A stretch of 64,000 bases of DNA. Origin: Nitzschia sp. pyKryTriq1. Taxonomy: Eukaryota > Bacillariophyta > Bacillariophyceae > Bacillariales > Bacillariaceae. The first letter of the stretch is position 1. Each line of letters begins with the position of its first letter. The notes below the pieces were generated by a model. That model was not told the origin of the DNA. It saw nothing but the letters and a program-made list of their open reading frames with translations, and did not search any database. Location of the stretch: contig OY101117.1 in the NCBI GenBank assembly GCA_956465555.1, forward strand, positions 2,604,001 through 2,668,000, in the 5' to 3' direction. Shown in pieces: positions 1 to 10,500 of this stretch. The position numbers were made by a program, and so were the translations under genes.

Positions 1-69
1 GCACTGTCATCTCATGGACCTCACCGGCGACATCCACGGCTGCTGGCACCATGCCCTAGAATCCCTCTG
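1..69 (+). CDS. Possible 3' end of an upstream gene (partial)
   Basis: The frame starting at base 3 is open from the window edge to a TGA at 67-69 and ends with residues ...CWHHALESL. Its codons mostly end in C or G, as in the genes here. Only about 21 codons are visible, so neither product nor coding status can be established. It may be the last codons of a plus-strand gene convergent with the cyclotransferase at 185-1177. Confidence 0.2.
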
Positions 70-184
70 AGTCCCTCTCTTAGCATATTATCGAAATTAG
101 ACGGAGGACTTGTGACTTGTGAAAAGCTTTCCCAACTTCAACTGTAGGTTCGCTTTCAAAATCCAACAACTAATCTAGCATTCA

Positions 185-1177
185 TCAATCCACCAATCGA
201 ATCAAGTACATGGACGACCATAGTTTTCCAGTGACCCATATTTCGTTAGGAGTGTCTGTAATGGCGATTCCATTCAAAACATTCGCTTCAGAAGGTCGAA
301 AGAGCGACGAAAGATCGTATTGGTTGAGTACAGCGCCAGTGACAGGATCGATTCGGACAATATAATCTTCTTGCCAAACATTGGCCAGTACCGTCTGTGA
401 ATGAATGTCCCACTCCAGCTCATTCAGATCTCGGAGTGGCGTCGGATCCCGTAGAGACGTGTCATCCACGCTGTTGCTGTTGTTGTTTCGAACGGAAACA
501 GCAACCTTGCTCACAAGTTCATACGTCGACGCATCCCAAGTGTGCAAAAATTGTGTCCCATCAGTGACTAGGAATATATCGCTGTCCTCAATATAGCAAA
601 TTCCCCATCCTTGACCATTCGTATAGCCGTAGGAAATGACGTCCAGGATCCCAAAATCTGTGGCATTGTAGACAAAGGCAGTTTGCTCTCGCCAGGTGAT
701 TTGTATCAATTTTCCATCGAAATAAGTAAGACCCTCACCAAAGTATTGGCCAGGGAGATCGGTCTGCTGGAGGACCACCCCTGTTCTCAAATCCACTCGT
801 CGTACACTGCTTTTGCCGTAGAGTCCCGTCGACTCGAAATACTCCAAAGGATTTTCGGGTACTAGTTCGAGGCCCTGTGTGAACGCATCGGGATCATGCG
901 GTACTGAATCCAGCAATTCGAAGGATCCAAAGGAAACCACTGGAGTAGACGATGATGATGGCGGCGCTGGTGGTGACGACGGCGACGACGATGATAAAGC
1001 ATCGCCCTGGCTCGCTGTTGCTCCTTCACTGTCGCTCTCCTCGCGAGGGAGCACAATTCCGAGAACGACACCGACAATCGTGCAAACCAGACCTAGCAGG
1101 AGGAGGATTCCCACCATACGATAGAGCCACCGCTTTCGTCCCACACCCGGTGCATTCTCATCATCGGCAGTAGTCAT
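185..1177 (-). CDS. Glutaminyl-peptide cyclotransferase (plant/bacterial-type QC), membrane-anchored
   Basis: 330 residues, no intron. It would convert N-terminal Gln of peptides and proteins to pyroglutamate. A short basic cytosolic N-terminus is followed by one membrane helix at about residues 21-43, a Ser/Pro-rich stalk (about 48-80) and a beta-propeller catalytic domain (about 86-330). The signature PHDPDAFTQGLE (93-104), the YGKSSVRR stretch and the late NELEWD and GKLW motifs fit the glutamine cyclotransferase family (Pfam PF05096). The topology suggests a type II Golgi/ER lumen enzyme. The ATG at 1177 is the first in frame and puts the anchor at the very N-terminus. It is unrelated to the animal zinc-dependent QC fold. 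Confidence 0.88.
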   Translation of the reverse strand: MTTADDENAPGVGRKRWLYRMVGILLLLGLVCTIVGVVLGIVLPREESDSEGATASQGDALSSSSPSSPPAPPSSSSTPVVSFGSFELLDSVPHDPDAFTQGLELVPENPLEYFESTGLYGKSSVRRVDLRTGVVLQQTDLPGQYFGEGLTYFDGKLIQITWREQTAFVYNATDFGILDVISYGYTNGQGWGICYIEDSDIFLVTDGTQFLHTWDASTYELVSKVAVSVRNNNSNSVDDTSLRDPTPLRDLNELEWDIHSQTVLANVWQEDYIVRIDPVTGAVLNQYDLSSLFRPSEANVLNGIAITDTPNEIWVTGKLWSSMYLIRLVD

Positions 1178-1415
1178 CCTTCAAACCAAAGGAAAGGACC
1201 ATTTGAACGAAGCGTGACATAATAGTATAATGATTCACCACATCATCATATCATCTCTCCCCGTTGTCGATCATCGATCGTGCATTTTTTTCCTTTGTCG
1301 AGTGCGATTATCATGCTAGTCGATCGCTCGTCCCAGTTGCGAGCTTGAGGGGACGGTCAGACGGAGATTGAATTGTCGCCCGGAGGATCGGACGCCAGCC
1401 AGTCATCGCAGATGG

Positions 1416-1802
1416 CTAACGGCCGATCCGCCTAGCAAGAAAGCAACAGACAGGAGAGTGACCTGCGGCTTTGGACGGGGCCCCAAAACTCGTCACATCG
1501 AAGCCCGAGTAGACGCCTACGACCGGATGGAACGCGGAGACGCCATGCCAACCATGGCCGAACAAATCTTCTTCGAAACGAAGGACGTCGTATTCACGGA
1601 CGGCCCTGTTGTCTTTCAGGAAATGATGCGCGCGACGAGCGTCATCCTCGATGTCATCCAAGGCGTGGATCACCCACACGCACAATGCTTCCGAGACTTC
1701 GCGGTCGATGGCGTAGAGGAAGTGGTGGGTAGTCTTCAAGGGATGCGCACGAGGGATCGGCTCGTGGCGTAGCAAGAAAGCAACAGACAGGAGAGTGACC
1801 AT
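1416..1802 (-). CDS. Hypothetical small protein, uncertain
   Basis: 128-residue ATG ORF with a hydrophobic N-terminus (VTLLSVAFLL, residues 2-11). No family recognised. Both ends of the ORF lie in the two copies of the 31-bp direct repeat, so its start and stop regions derive from repeat sequence. The opposite strand is also open over the same interval, which weakens either call. It could be a chance ORF of a duplicated GC-rich segment. Confidence 0.2.
   Translation of the reverse strand: MVTLLSVAFLLRHEPIPRAHPLKTTHHFLYAIDREVSEALCVWVIHALDDIEDDARRAHHFLKDNRAVREYDVLRFEEDLFGHGWHGVSAFHPVVGVYSGFDVTSFGAPSKAAGHSPVCCFLARRIGR
1432..1462. repeat. 31-bp direct repeat, copy 1
   Basis: The sequence from tagcaagaaagcaacagaca through gagagtgacc is repeated exactly at 1770-1800. 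The copies are 338 bp apart and flank the bidirectionally open segment. Confidence 0.9.
1770..1800. repeat. 31-bp direct repeat, copy 2
   Basis: Exact second copy of 1432-1462. It directly precedes the atgacgatgg at 1801, and its complement contains the start of the 1416-1802 minus ORF. Confidence 0.9.
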
Positions 1803-2453
1803 GACGATGGCACTTTCTTTGTTTCGTCCGGATCGATATCGTTCGATCCCTGCTATCGTGCAGAAGAGACGCTTAGATAGAGTTTAATGCTGACCCACCT
1901 ACCCGCCCCCGCCGACCCTCGCGAATCAAGCGAATCGGATGGAAGGGCAGGGATCCTGACAACAGTAAATCCCCCTTTTTGCCACACCCCGGATTCGCAT
2001 TACTAGACCGGACCCAACTCAACAAGCAACGTAGGTGGCAGAACGTAGTGGAGCCACTCGATCGGCGATGTTGGACTTCTTCGACTGGAAGTAGCAACGA
2101 TGGTCGGATTGATCGTTCGCCTGCTAAAAAATTGAAATGGTTTATTTGCTGATGGTGTTGTGTGCGTTGTGTTGTTTTTACTTTGTTTCGGTACTTTACC
2201 GGTACTGTGGTTCCTCTATTACCTCAATTTCCAGTATAGTAGAGGGCGGATGCATTGCACTACTCTGCGTTCATTGAGGGTGCTACAGTAGATGTATCCG
2301 GAAGAAATGCTCGGAGGACAAGACTGGTGTGGCGATGCGTATGATATCATAGGAGGACGAGGAGTACTTGTGGAGGTCAGAGGATGGTTGCAACTCGGAA
2401 ACGGCAACACCATTATTCTTATTTAGAAAAAAGCAACAGCCGTACGAAGAACG

Positions 2454-3572
2454 ATGCACAATAATACTATCTGTCGTCACACCACTGGTAGCCGGGTGAA
2501 AAGGAAAGCTTTGTTCCTTATGTGTTGCATCGTGTCGATCTGGATGAATGCGAGTATCTACACAAGCAGCAGTGACGATGAGGTTGAGGATGAAGATCAA
2601 GTGATCTCCAAAGCGGCTCTGGACGACGCGAGACCACCCGAATCGCCTGCGAACCCTACCACCTTTGCCAACACAACATCATCACCACCATTCAACGTTT
2701 TTCCTTTGCCTCGGGTAGAGGATTGGCTGAATGATATAGGTACTGATCGACCGGCTCCTTGTGGAGCTAAAAAGTGTGTCTTTGAGTCCAAGTCATCGAC
2801 CTCGAAGAACAGTGATGCTAATCGAAAGGGATATATGGTGTCTCAATGGATGCTGGGACGACAACAAAATACGATCAAATCATTGCAACGAGGATGGAAA
2901 AAGTCACAGCGGCTGGCGTCTGACTTTGGAATTCAAAATGTTTTGCTGGGTCCACCAGAAACCTTTCACAACGTAAGCAAGGAATTTGTGGAGCGTTTGA
3001 ATCAAAATACATATGCATCGGTAAAAGACACCAAGACTTACAAAGCCCAGAACCAAGAGGGTGGGAATATACCCCTTTTTGTACAACCAGTCTTAATTGT
3101 ACCAAGTTCCAGTATATTCTTTGGATGCGAACCCAACCGAATCCACAAAGCGTATGAACAGCTACATGATTGGCGTACCAAGCGAGGAGGGAGAGTGAGA
3201 AAAGATCAAGACCGGAAGGCCACTCCCCGCACTACTACTACTGTTGCGAGTGGCCAATATAACGATGAGAGCGGTGGATCGATCCAGCTGATAAAGGATT
3301 TGAATACCACGCTGGAGATCCTGCTTTCTCCGCAGGGAGAATGTCTGTTGACAGATTTTCAAGTTTTTGTGGATCCTGAACTACCTACTGAGAGGAGGAG
3401 CGACACAACAATGGCAACGTCCATATTTCACATTGATGTGGATCGATGTTTTGAACGCCGTCACCCAACCAATCCAACCTTGGGCGAATGTGCAGAGGCA
3501 CTGCAAACGTTTGTGAAAGCAGTCGTGACAGCGCAAGAAGGTCTTTTCGATCTCATCCAAGCAAGCACATGA
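2454..3572 (+). CDS. Unknown type II membrane protein
   Basis: 372 residues from the first ATG of the frame. A basic N-terminus (about residues 1-18) precedes a hydrophobic segment KALFLMCCIVSIW, then an acidic/Pro-rich stalk and a soluble region with scattered cysteines (for example APCGAKKC and FFGCEPNR), consistent with a lumenal or extracellular domain. No family was recognised; small type II proteins of this shape are often Golgi enzymes, but no glycosyltransferase DxD-type motif was convincing. It converges on the queH-like gene, with 109 bp between stop codons. Confidence 0.6.
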   Translation: MHNNTICRHTTGSRVKRKALFLMCCIVSIWMNASIYTSSSDDEVEDEDQVISKAALDDARPPESPANPTTFANTTSSPPFNVFPLPRVEDWLNDIGTDRPAPCGAKKCVFESKSSTSKNSDANRKGYMVSQWMLGRQQNTIKSLQRGWKKSQRLASDFGIQNVLLGPPETFHNVSKEFVERLNQNTYASVKDTKTYKAQNQEGGNIPLFVQPVLIVPSSSIFFGCEPNRIHKAYEQLHDWRTKRGGRVRKDQDRKATPRTTTTVASGQYNDESGGSIQLIKDLNTTLEILLSPQGECLLTDFQVFVDPELPTERRSDTTMATSIFHIDVDRCFERRHPTNPTLGECAEALQTFVKAVVTAQEGLFDLIQAST

Positions 3573-3681
3573 TTTTTCTGTTTATGGAAATTCCACTCTT
3601 GTATGAAACCCTTACTAATTCTTCGGATGAGAGTAGAAACTATGTCATTTTACATGACGATGCGGAAATTGCTTCTAAAGA

Positions 3682-4617
3682 CTACCAGTTATTCAGCCCA
3701 TGAATCTTTCCATCATCAGCCTCGCTCTTTCTCCGATTTTTGTAAATCTCCAAGGCTTTCTTACGCTCCCTCCGATCATCTCCAGCCTTGGCAATATCAT
3801 TCGCTTGCGCAAAGAATTCATCTACAACATCTTGTGATTCTTCCGCAGCGTCTGCAATTGGATCCGTGAAATATCGTTCACCAAGTCCAGCTTCTTCGCC
3901 CCCAATCTTGATAGGAGGAATCCCATTCGCCTTTCTCCACTCATTTGAATCTCGCTTGGAGTACTGGCAACCACAATACTCTTGCTTGTAAAATCGATTC
4001 TCTGCCGATATCTGATATTTTCTGACTGTCATTTCATCTGATTTCCAATCTTGACACCAATATACCAAATTGGGGTACCGTGCCGCCGCTCGGTATCCCG
4101 AACCATCCACTTGCTCGGCATCTTTCCAACGCGACGTTGCGTTGGTGGTAGCAATCGCATCATAACCATGTTCATGTGCATACAGGGCGGTTCGTTCCAT
4201 CCGCATGTCGAAACATTCGGTACAGCGTCGTCCTCGTTCGGGGTCAAACTCCATGCCCTGCACACGGTCGTACCAAGTTTGCACATCGTAATCGACGTCC
4301 ACAAACTCAATTCCCAGTTTCTCGCAAAACCTTTTATTTTCGTCTTTCCGAATATCGTATTCTCTTCGTGGATGAATATTGGGATTGTAGAAAAAGACAG
4401 TCACCTGATCGAGCTGTTCGTTGCTACACATTTCTTCTACCATAGCTCCACTACAGGGGGCGCAGCACGAATGCAACAACACTTTGCGAACGCCCTCAGG
4501 AGGAGTCAATTTTGTCGGACCTCCTTTTCGTTGGATGCGTTCACTGGCGGCTACGGCCCAAGCAGGTGTTGTAGCGGGACCCTCGCTGTATTGTAGAGAG
4601 GGGGTGTCGCGGGGCAT
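3682..4617 (-). CDS. queH: Epoxyqueuosine reductase, QueH type (DUF208)
   Basis: 311 residues from the ATG at 4617; the frame stays open to 4719 without another ATG. QueH reduces epoxyqueuosine to queuosine at tRNA wobble position 34, the last step of de novo Q synthesis in many bacteria. The paired cysteines LLHSCCAPCSGAM (C51, C52, C55) and the CTEC pair (C132, C135) match the [4Fe-4S] ligands of the family (PF02677). Further signatures are NPNIHPRREYDIRK, RRCTECFDMRMERTA and YKQEYCGCQYS. An N-terminal extension and a Lys-rich C-terminal tail exceed the bacterial length of about 200-220. No clear transit peptide was seen. Eukaryotes normally salvage queuine, so a bacterial-type terminal enzyme is unexpected and suggests lateral or plastid-era acquisition. 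Confidence 0.9.
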   Translation of the reverse strand: MPRDTPSLQYSEGPATTPAWAVAASERIQRKGGPTKLTPPEGVRKVLLHSCCAPCSGAMVEEMCSNEQLDQVTVFFYNPNIHPRREYDIRKDENKRFCEKLGIEFVDVDYDVQTWYDRVQGMEFDPERGRRCTECFDMRMERTALYAHEHGYDAIATTNATSRWKDAEQVDGSGYRAAARYPNLVYWCQDWKSDEMTVRKYQISAENRFYKQEYCGCQYSKRDSNEWRKANGIPPIKIGGEEAGLGERYFTDPIADAAEESQDVVDEFFAQANDIAKAGDDRRERKKALEIYKNRRKSEADDGKIHGLNNW

Positions 4618-5572
4618 TATGACTATATTGCTGATTCTTGCTTGTTGCGGTCGTACTGCTGCTGCTGGTGGTGGTGTCTGTTTTGGTGTACTATTAGTAG
4701 AGTATCTTCTTCTCGACAAAAATGATATTTGATCGCTACGGCAAGGGCGATTTTAGGGTACCGCTGAACCTGTATAAGAAAGCGAAATGTCTCAAGAAGA
4801 AAGGTAACGGGACGGGTGCATCATCACTTGTATGTTTTGAAAGAGTGGGACGAGAAAAACGATCACATGGGTGTGGGTTTGCACTGCATAGACTGTACTG
4901 TAGCGGTACCGGTGTGTTGTAATTGGATTTTCCATTCATCATCGTCATCGCTCGTCGTCAATCATCGCACCATCACGCCGTACTGTAGTCTGCGGTCTAA
5001 AAAGAGTCCTGTGTACTCTACGTACCGTACGTCTACCATAGGTCTATCTACAGTACCTCTGGGTGTACAGTACCTGGTACGTATGATACCGGTACCGGCG
5101 CGGGGACCCGCCCCAGACCCGCCCCAGCTCCGAAACTTTCCTTGCGAAAAAAGGGGAAGGCAATGAACAAGACGGGGGTATACATACTCGGAGAAAATTG
5201 AAAACCCCCCTCTCGCTTACTACAGTACTCAGTACTGTAGGGCTTTTAGGGGGCAGAGAGGGGGATGTACTCGCGTCGGTGCGTAGTGGTACTGTGTACT
5301 GTGTCGGTACGAACTGCGTAGTTGCGGCCGCCGAGCGAATCAGATGTTTGCAACAGCTGTTGTTCTTCTCTATCTGAAACCTCTAATGATACTTTTATTC
5401 TTTGCTCGTCGTGACTTCAAAGGCATATAAGATGGAGGAACAAAATTCTTCGCCGTGCGTTTTGAAAATTTCTCGTGATGATGGGCAAGATGCGTTTTCG
5501 CAATGAAAATGGTGCTCGTATTTCGCACAAATATCACTCAGTGTTCTTTTGGATTGATGTGATGCCTTCTCG
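4618..5572. other. Divergent intergenic region rich in GTAC palindromes
   Basis: Lies between the divergent queH-like and F-box genes and should hold both promoters. It is dense in GTAC-containing words (for example around 5020-5100, with a TACCGGTA at 5087, and 5220-5310). A run of C-rich direct repeats (cgccccagaccc type) lies near 5105-5130. A tata-containing stretch, ggcatataagatgg, at 5421-5434 is a possible core promoter for the plus-strand gene about 140 bp downstream. No ORF was judged real. Confidence 0.5.
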
Positions 5573-7355
5573 ATGCCGCGCTTGCCTCATAAATATCCTC
5601 CAGTATCTGCAACAATAGTAACTATCTGGCCTACCGTAACTCAAGAGGTTATCATGTCAAACACTCTCCAAGCCTCCTCTGTGACGGCGGACCAATCTCG
5701 GTCGACGCAAGCCACTACTCGTGCGGAAACCAAGAAATTTCGCTCGCTACAAGCAAGGAGACTCCTCGCAATCATCAAACGACCGGCGCCGTGCGGTGAA
5801 GAAGCCACTACGATTGAAAACAGCAATGCAAACTCGGTGTCGAAAGTGAACCGCAAGCAAGTTTCCTCGCGATCGATTTTCCGACGCTCTCACGTCCCAC
5901 AGTCCACGCATGATGTGATGGATGCAAGTGCCCTGATGGGTTGGCTTCAGACCGACTGCCCACAGGATCTAGTTCCTCGCGTGCTCGCTTACGCTGGACC
6001 GCAGATGACAGCTGCGTTGTCAAAGACCTGCCGATTCTGGAAAGAGATGACGGACAAAGAATCGACGTGGAAAACTCTATGCGAAGAACTTTACAAGGTA
6101 TGTTGTTTGTTACTGACAATGACTGACTGAATGTTTTAATATTGAATATTTTACAGTCGTATGCTATGGTTTGTGTTTCTCACACATTGCATCGGTATTT
6201 TAGTGGAAGCAAGGCCACGCGGTACCAGAATCCTGGCGTGACTTCTATAAGTTCAGGCCTTGCGTTCCTGTCGACTTTTCCACAGTCGATAGGGCTTTTT
6301 CCTTGCTCAGGAATCTTCGCGTTGGCGGTGAGCAAATGCCTCAGTCTATTCGGGTTCTACTCCGCCCTGGTCGCTATGTACTTCGAGAAGCTATTACTGT
6401 ACAAGCCCCACAATCTGTGCGGGTGGAAATGGAAACAATGGAGGTGCCAGATTTATACTGTCTTGTCGATCAGACCTCTAGCGCGGCGGTGCTGGAATCC
6501 GAGCCTCCAACAAGAAGAATATCCAAATCCTTACAGTGGAGAAGCATCCTCTTCTCCTGCCGAACGACGGATGCCGTGGAGCTTGAAGACGAATTCTTCA
6601 ATGGAGTTGAATGCTTCGAGCCGCCTTTGCTAATCTCCTCGAATGGGAACAAACGAGCTTTGGTGTTTCTGCACACGCGACAGCACAACGAACCCATCAT
6701 TCGCGTTCGCGAGGGTATTACCGTGCTGCGAAATTTAGAGTTGAAGCATGCTAGCCTGGGTCTAGACGTTTTCAATGGCAACGCCGCAGTTCATATCCAA
6801 CCTCAAACCGGCACAGATGACAAGCAGAATATGGTCGCTCCAGTACCAACTGTTATAATGGAAGGTGTGGATGTCACTTCCGCTTCGGGTCGAGGGATTG
6901 TGAACATTGATGGTGGACAGGTTACTATTCGTAACTGCTACGTCCACGACTGTGCCTCGACGGGTATTTACGTGGGTGGATCGGGAAGCCGAGCACAAGT
7001 AGAACGGACTGATGTTGTTCGCAATGGTAGAGGGAATACGACTCCTCACCGCGGGGTTGCAAAAGGGCATTCGGGCGTGTACCTCGAGCAAGGACGTCTC
7101 AGCGTTGTGGATTGCAACATTTCCCAGAACACTACTACAGGGATTTCGGTTCTAAGCCCGGAAAATGCTATGTTGAATCTGGAGCAATCGGATCTTGTTT
7201 CCAACGGTAATTTCCCACTCCAGCTACCTTCGATCGGGACCTTGTCTCATGCAAACTGCAACTCCATCAACAATATCATGGCTCCGGTCGGCGTGCCGCG
7301 ATCTCGGTCGGATCTTGCGTCGGACGGCGTCAGCTTGGGATCGGTTGAGCGCTGA
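5573..7355 (+). CDS. F-box protein with right-handed beta-helix repeats
   Basis: Two exons, 5573-6097 and 6204-7355; intron 6098-6203 (GTATGT...TTTTAG, phase 0). Joined product 558 aa, reading EELYK then WKQGHAVPESW across the junction. Residues about 125-172 form an F-box-like helical motif (DLVPRVLAYAG...ALSKTCRFWKEMT...TWKTLC). Residues about 335-515 contain PbH1-type coils rich in G/N/D, such as GIVNIDGGQVTIRNC and STGIYVGG. This F-box plus beta-helix order recalls FBXO11-like SCF substrate receptors, so a ubiquitin-ligase adaptor role is inferred. The N-terminal 110 residues are basic and Ser/Thr-rich, presumably disordered. An in-frame ATG at 5654 is an alternative start. Confidence 0.8.
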
Positions 7356-7564
7356 TGATTGTCATAATACTCTAGTCATTATTGTACCATCTACGTACTT
7401 TAGAATCATTAAGTGCACCGATTTTGGCACGTTGCCGTGTTGTGCTGGCAATCGAATCTGTTTCTGAAGCAAGACTCCCGATGCTTGGTTGATGACAGAC
7501 AGTGCTCAAGCAGGAGGAGGCGTAAACGAGCCCCCACTCTACCAGGGCTGAACGCTGGAAGCAA

Positions 7565-10500
7565 TTAATGGCCGTTGGCACCGGTAGCCCCCTTTCCGGC
7601 CACAGCAGAGACTGCCGACGGGCTGTCTTCATCAGATTTGGCTTGCTCCTGTCGCTCTTCGCGTGCCATCGCTTTTTTGTCTTCTTCTGACCAATGATAC
7701 AGAACATCAACTGCTTCAATCTCCACGTACTGTGTTGCCTCTTGGACGAGTATAATGGCATCCGCGACTTCCGACGGACAGGTCTGCCCGTTGATAGATA
7801 CTACCTTTTGCCCGACTCGTAAAGGTGAATTTCCAAATAATCCATCCGAGTCAAGACGAAAAATTACAACACCATTGGAATTCTTTGCGAAAGAGAGACC
7901 AAATTTGAGGGTACTGCTGCTTTTCGGCACTCTTGCTATACTCGAAGAAGCCACGATTATGACAACACCCTTTGCATTTGCAATCATATCAACCGCTTCT
8001 TTGGTCGAATCGGGACATGGTCCGTTATTGATACTCAGCACATGCAGTCCCGTTCGAAGCACGCTATTTGCTAGCACTCCGTCGTCTGCAATGTTGCTGA
8101 TGATTATACGACCCTGAAGACTCTTTCGCATAGAAATGCCGAGCTTGGTTCCCTTGGATCGTTTTCGTACAGAGACGGTAACCTCGCCTGGTTGAGATGG
8201 TACATTTTCCACAAACTCAATTGACAGGGGGCCCACCACTGACTTGATTGCAGAAATGGCTTCTTGAGGGGTCTTGGGGCACGGCTGTCCATTGATCCGC
8301 ACGATTCGCTGTCCTACGCGCAGCATTGTTGGTTCAAAAAGGCCGTTCTTGGCGATTCTCGATACAATGATGAATGGTTTGTCACTGCCAATAGACGACG
8401 CCAGGGATATTCCCAACTCAGTCTCCTCGGCACTTTTCTCCACGGTGACGATTGTCGTAGCAGTCACGAGAACAAGCTGACCGACTCTGGCCTCCTTGAG
8501 ATTGGAGATAAACTCTTCGGGTGACGAAGGGAAGTGGGTACCATGGATTGAGACCAAGGTTTGACCCACCATCAATCCCGGACTGTTCGCGAAAAGTCCG
8601 AGCTTGTCGATTCTACTAATTATTAGTCGATCGTCCCCCTTTCGGTTGATTCGTTTCACTTCCACGCCTACGTAGTCACCAATGGAGGCTTTTTGTGCCA
8701 TCGAAGTCACGATACATTCACTGGGAAACTGGGGCCGCACTCCATCCACTGCAACGATCGTCAACTCTCCCGTCGCCTCACCTAGCATCTGTATAGCCGC
8801 CTTTACATCAGACCCACAAGGCTGTCCGTTAATCGACATGATTTGCTGTTGTTCTTGTAGCACACTGGACCCGAACAGACCAGTTTGATCGATGGAATGG
8901 ATAGCTACTCCATGTGCCTTGTTTCTCCACAGCGAAAGGCCAAGGGCAATACTCGTGGAATCCTTCGGCACACTTGCAATGGTCGTTGCAACAACGATTC
9001 CAATATCCCCGTTTTCCTGCGCGGCTAAGAGATCCACGACTTTCTTTACATTTTCAACAGCTTGTATTCCATTGATCGAGACGATGATATGACCCGGCAT
9101 GAGCCCACTTCCAGCAAATATTCCACCATCGATTCTACCAATACAAACCCTCCCTTGTAGACTTCGGAGGATGCCGATACCACAAAAGCTGTGATCGACC
9201 GTCTTCCTTGCGACGGCCGTAAATAAGGCTTGGTCAGAGTAATCTCTGACGACAGCATCAACGGCTTCGATGGTCAGCTCACCCTCAGCTGCTTGTATCA
9301 ATGACGTGGCCTCATTTACAGTCGATGGGCAATGACCGTTGATGGAGAGAAGCTTTTGTTTTTCCGACAACGGACTCTTGACGAACAAGCCAGCTTTATC
9401 AATACCGGAAATTATAATCCCATACTTTTCGGTCATGCCAATTGTGAGGCCGATCTTTGAGTCCTTGGATGGCTTGTAGACGGTGGCGACCGACCTGGCA
9501 ACTTCCAAGCTGAGTTGAAGGGGAGACTGGTTCATGAGTTGAATGGTTTCCTCCACAGTAGCAGGACAGTCTGTGTTGTTAATATTAAGGATGACAAGAC
9601 CCTGCAGCAGTCCCTTCCCCGCAAAAATACCTTTCTCGTCTACTCGAGCAATAACCACGCGACCCTGACGGCCTTTTGCTACCTCGAGGCCAACAAATTG
9701 ATTGGGGTATTCTTTCACGGCGTCGACTGTCGCCAGACAGGAACTTGGCCATTCAAATTTGTATTGCAGCGAGTCGAGGACGACAAGATTGACCATGCCT
9801 TCCGCTTCTCTCAGCATGGCCATGGCGTCTTTCACTGATTCCGGGCAAGGCCGTCCATTAATTGAACGAATTAACTGATCCTTCTGAAGACCTGAAGTAG
9901 AAAAGATCCCAGCGGGCTCGATTTTGTTGATCTCGAGACCTCTTGTCGTTCTTCCGATGGCAAGGCCGATTGTTTCATCCTTGAATTGTTTGATGGCAGT
10001 GGCAACAACGCTTGTCGCCACAATACTCACTTCAACCTCCCTCTCTCGAACTGCCTTCAACGCCTCCGACGGGGTTTCCGGAGCAGGTTCCTCGTTGATT
10101 GATAGCACGATTTGTCCAATCTGCAGTCCTGATTTGGCCAGCAAGCTCTCTTTCTTGATCGTCGCAACGACCAATCGACCTTGCGTGCTGACGGAGAAGC
10201 CAATACCAACCTTGCTCCCTTTACTTTCCTTCTTTACAATAGCGGTCACGAGACCCTCTTTTGGCCATACTGGATCATCCATCGCATCTCGCGCAACGAT
10301 CTGCAACGAGCCTTCCGCCTGCTTCAACATTGCAATTGCCTCGGGGACCGAGGGAGGACAAGCATGATTGTTGATAGACACAAGCTTTTGTCCAGCCAAG
10401 AGTCGAGTCGACGAAAATAGACCATTGGATTCAATGCCCTCAATGATGACGCCCTCTGAGGAGTCAAGACCTAACGATAATCCGATGAAGGCATCCGTAT

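Larger units (their letters stand above)
1178..2453. other. Intergenic region with flanking direct repeats and ambiguous ORFs
   Basis: Separates the cyclotransferase from the gene at 2454. It holds a 31-bp direct repeat (entered separately) bracketing about 300 bp that is open on both strands. On the minus strand an ATG ORF spans 1416-1802 (128 aa, hydrophobic start VTLLSVAFLL). On the plus strand a frame from about 1527 (MERGDAMPTM...) runs to a TAG at 1770-1772. Both have C/G-rich third positions and neither resembles a known family. From 1873 to 2453 only AT-rich stretches and a TACCGGTA at 2197 were seen. Confidence 0.4.

Noticed and set aside
1368-1772. Plus-strand 134-codon frame
   Set aside because: Begins at TTG, and the interval is equally open on the minus strand; kept only as an ambiguity note.
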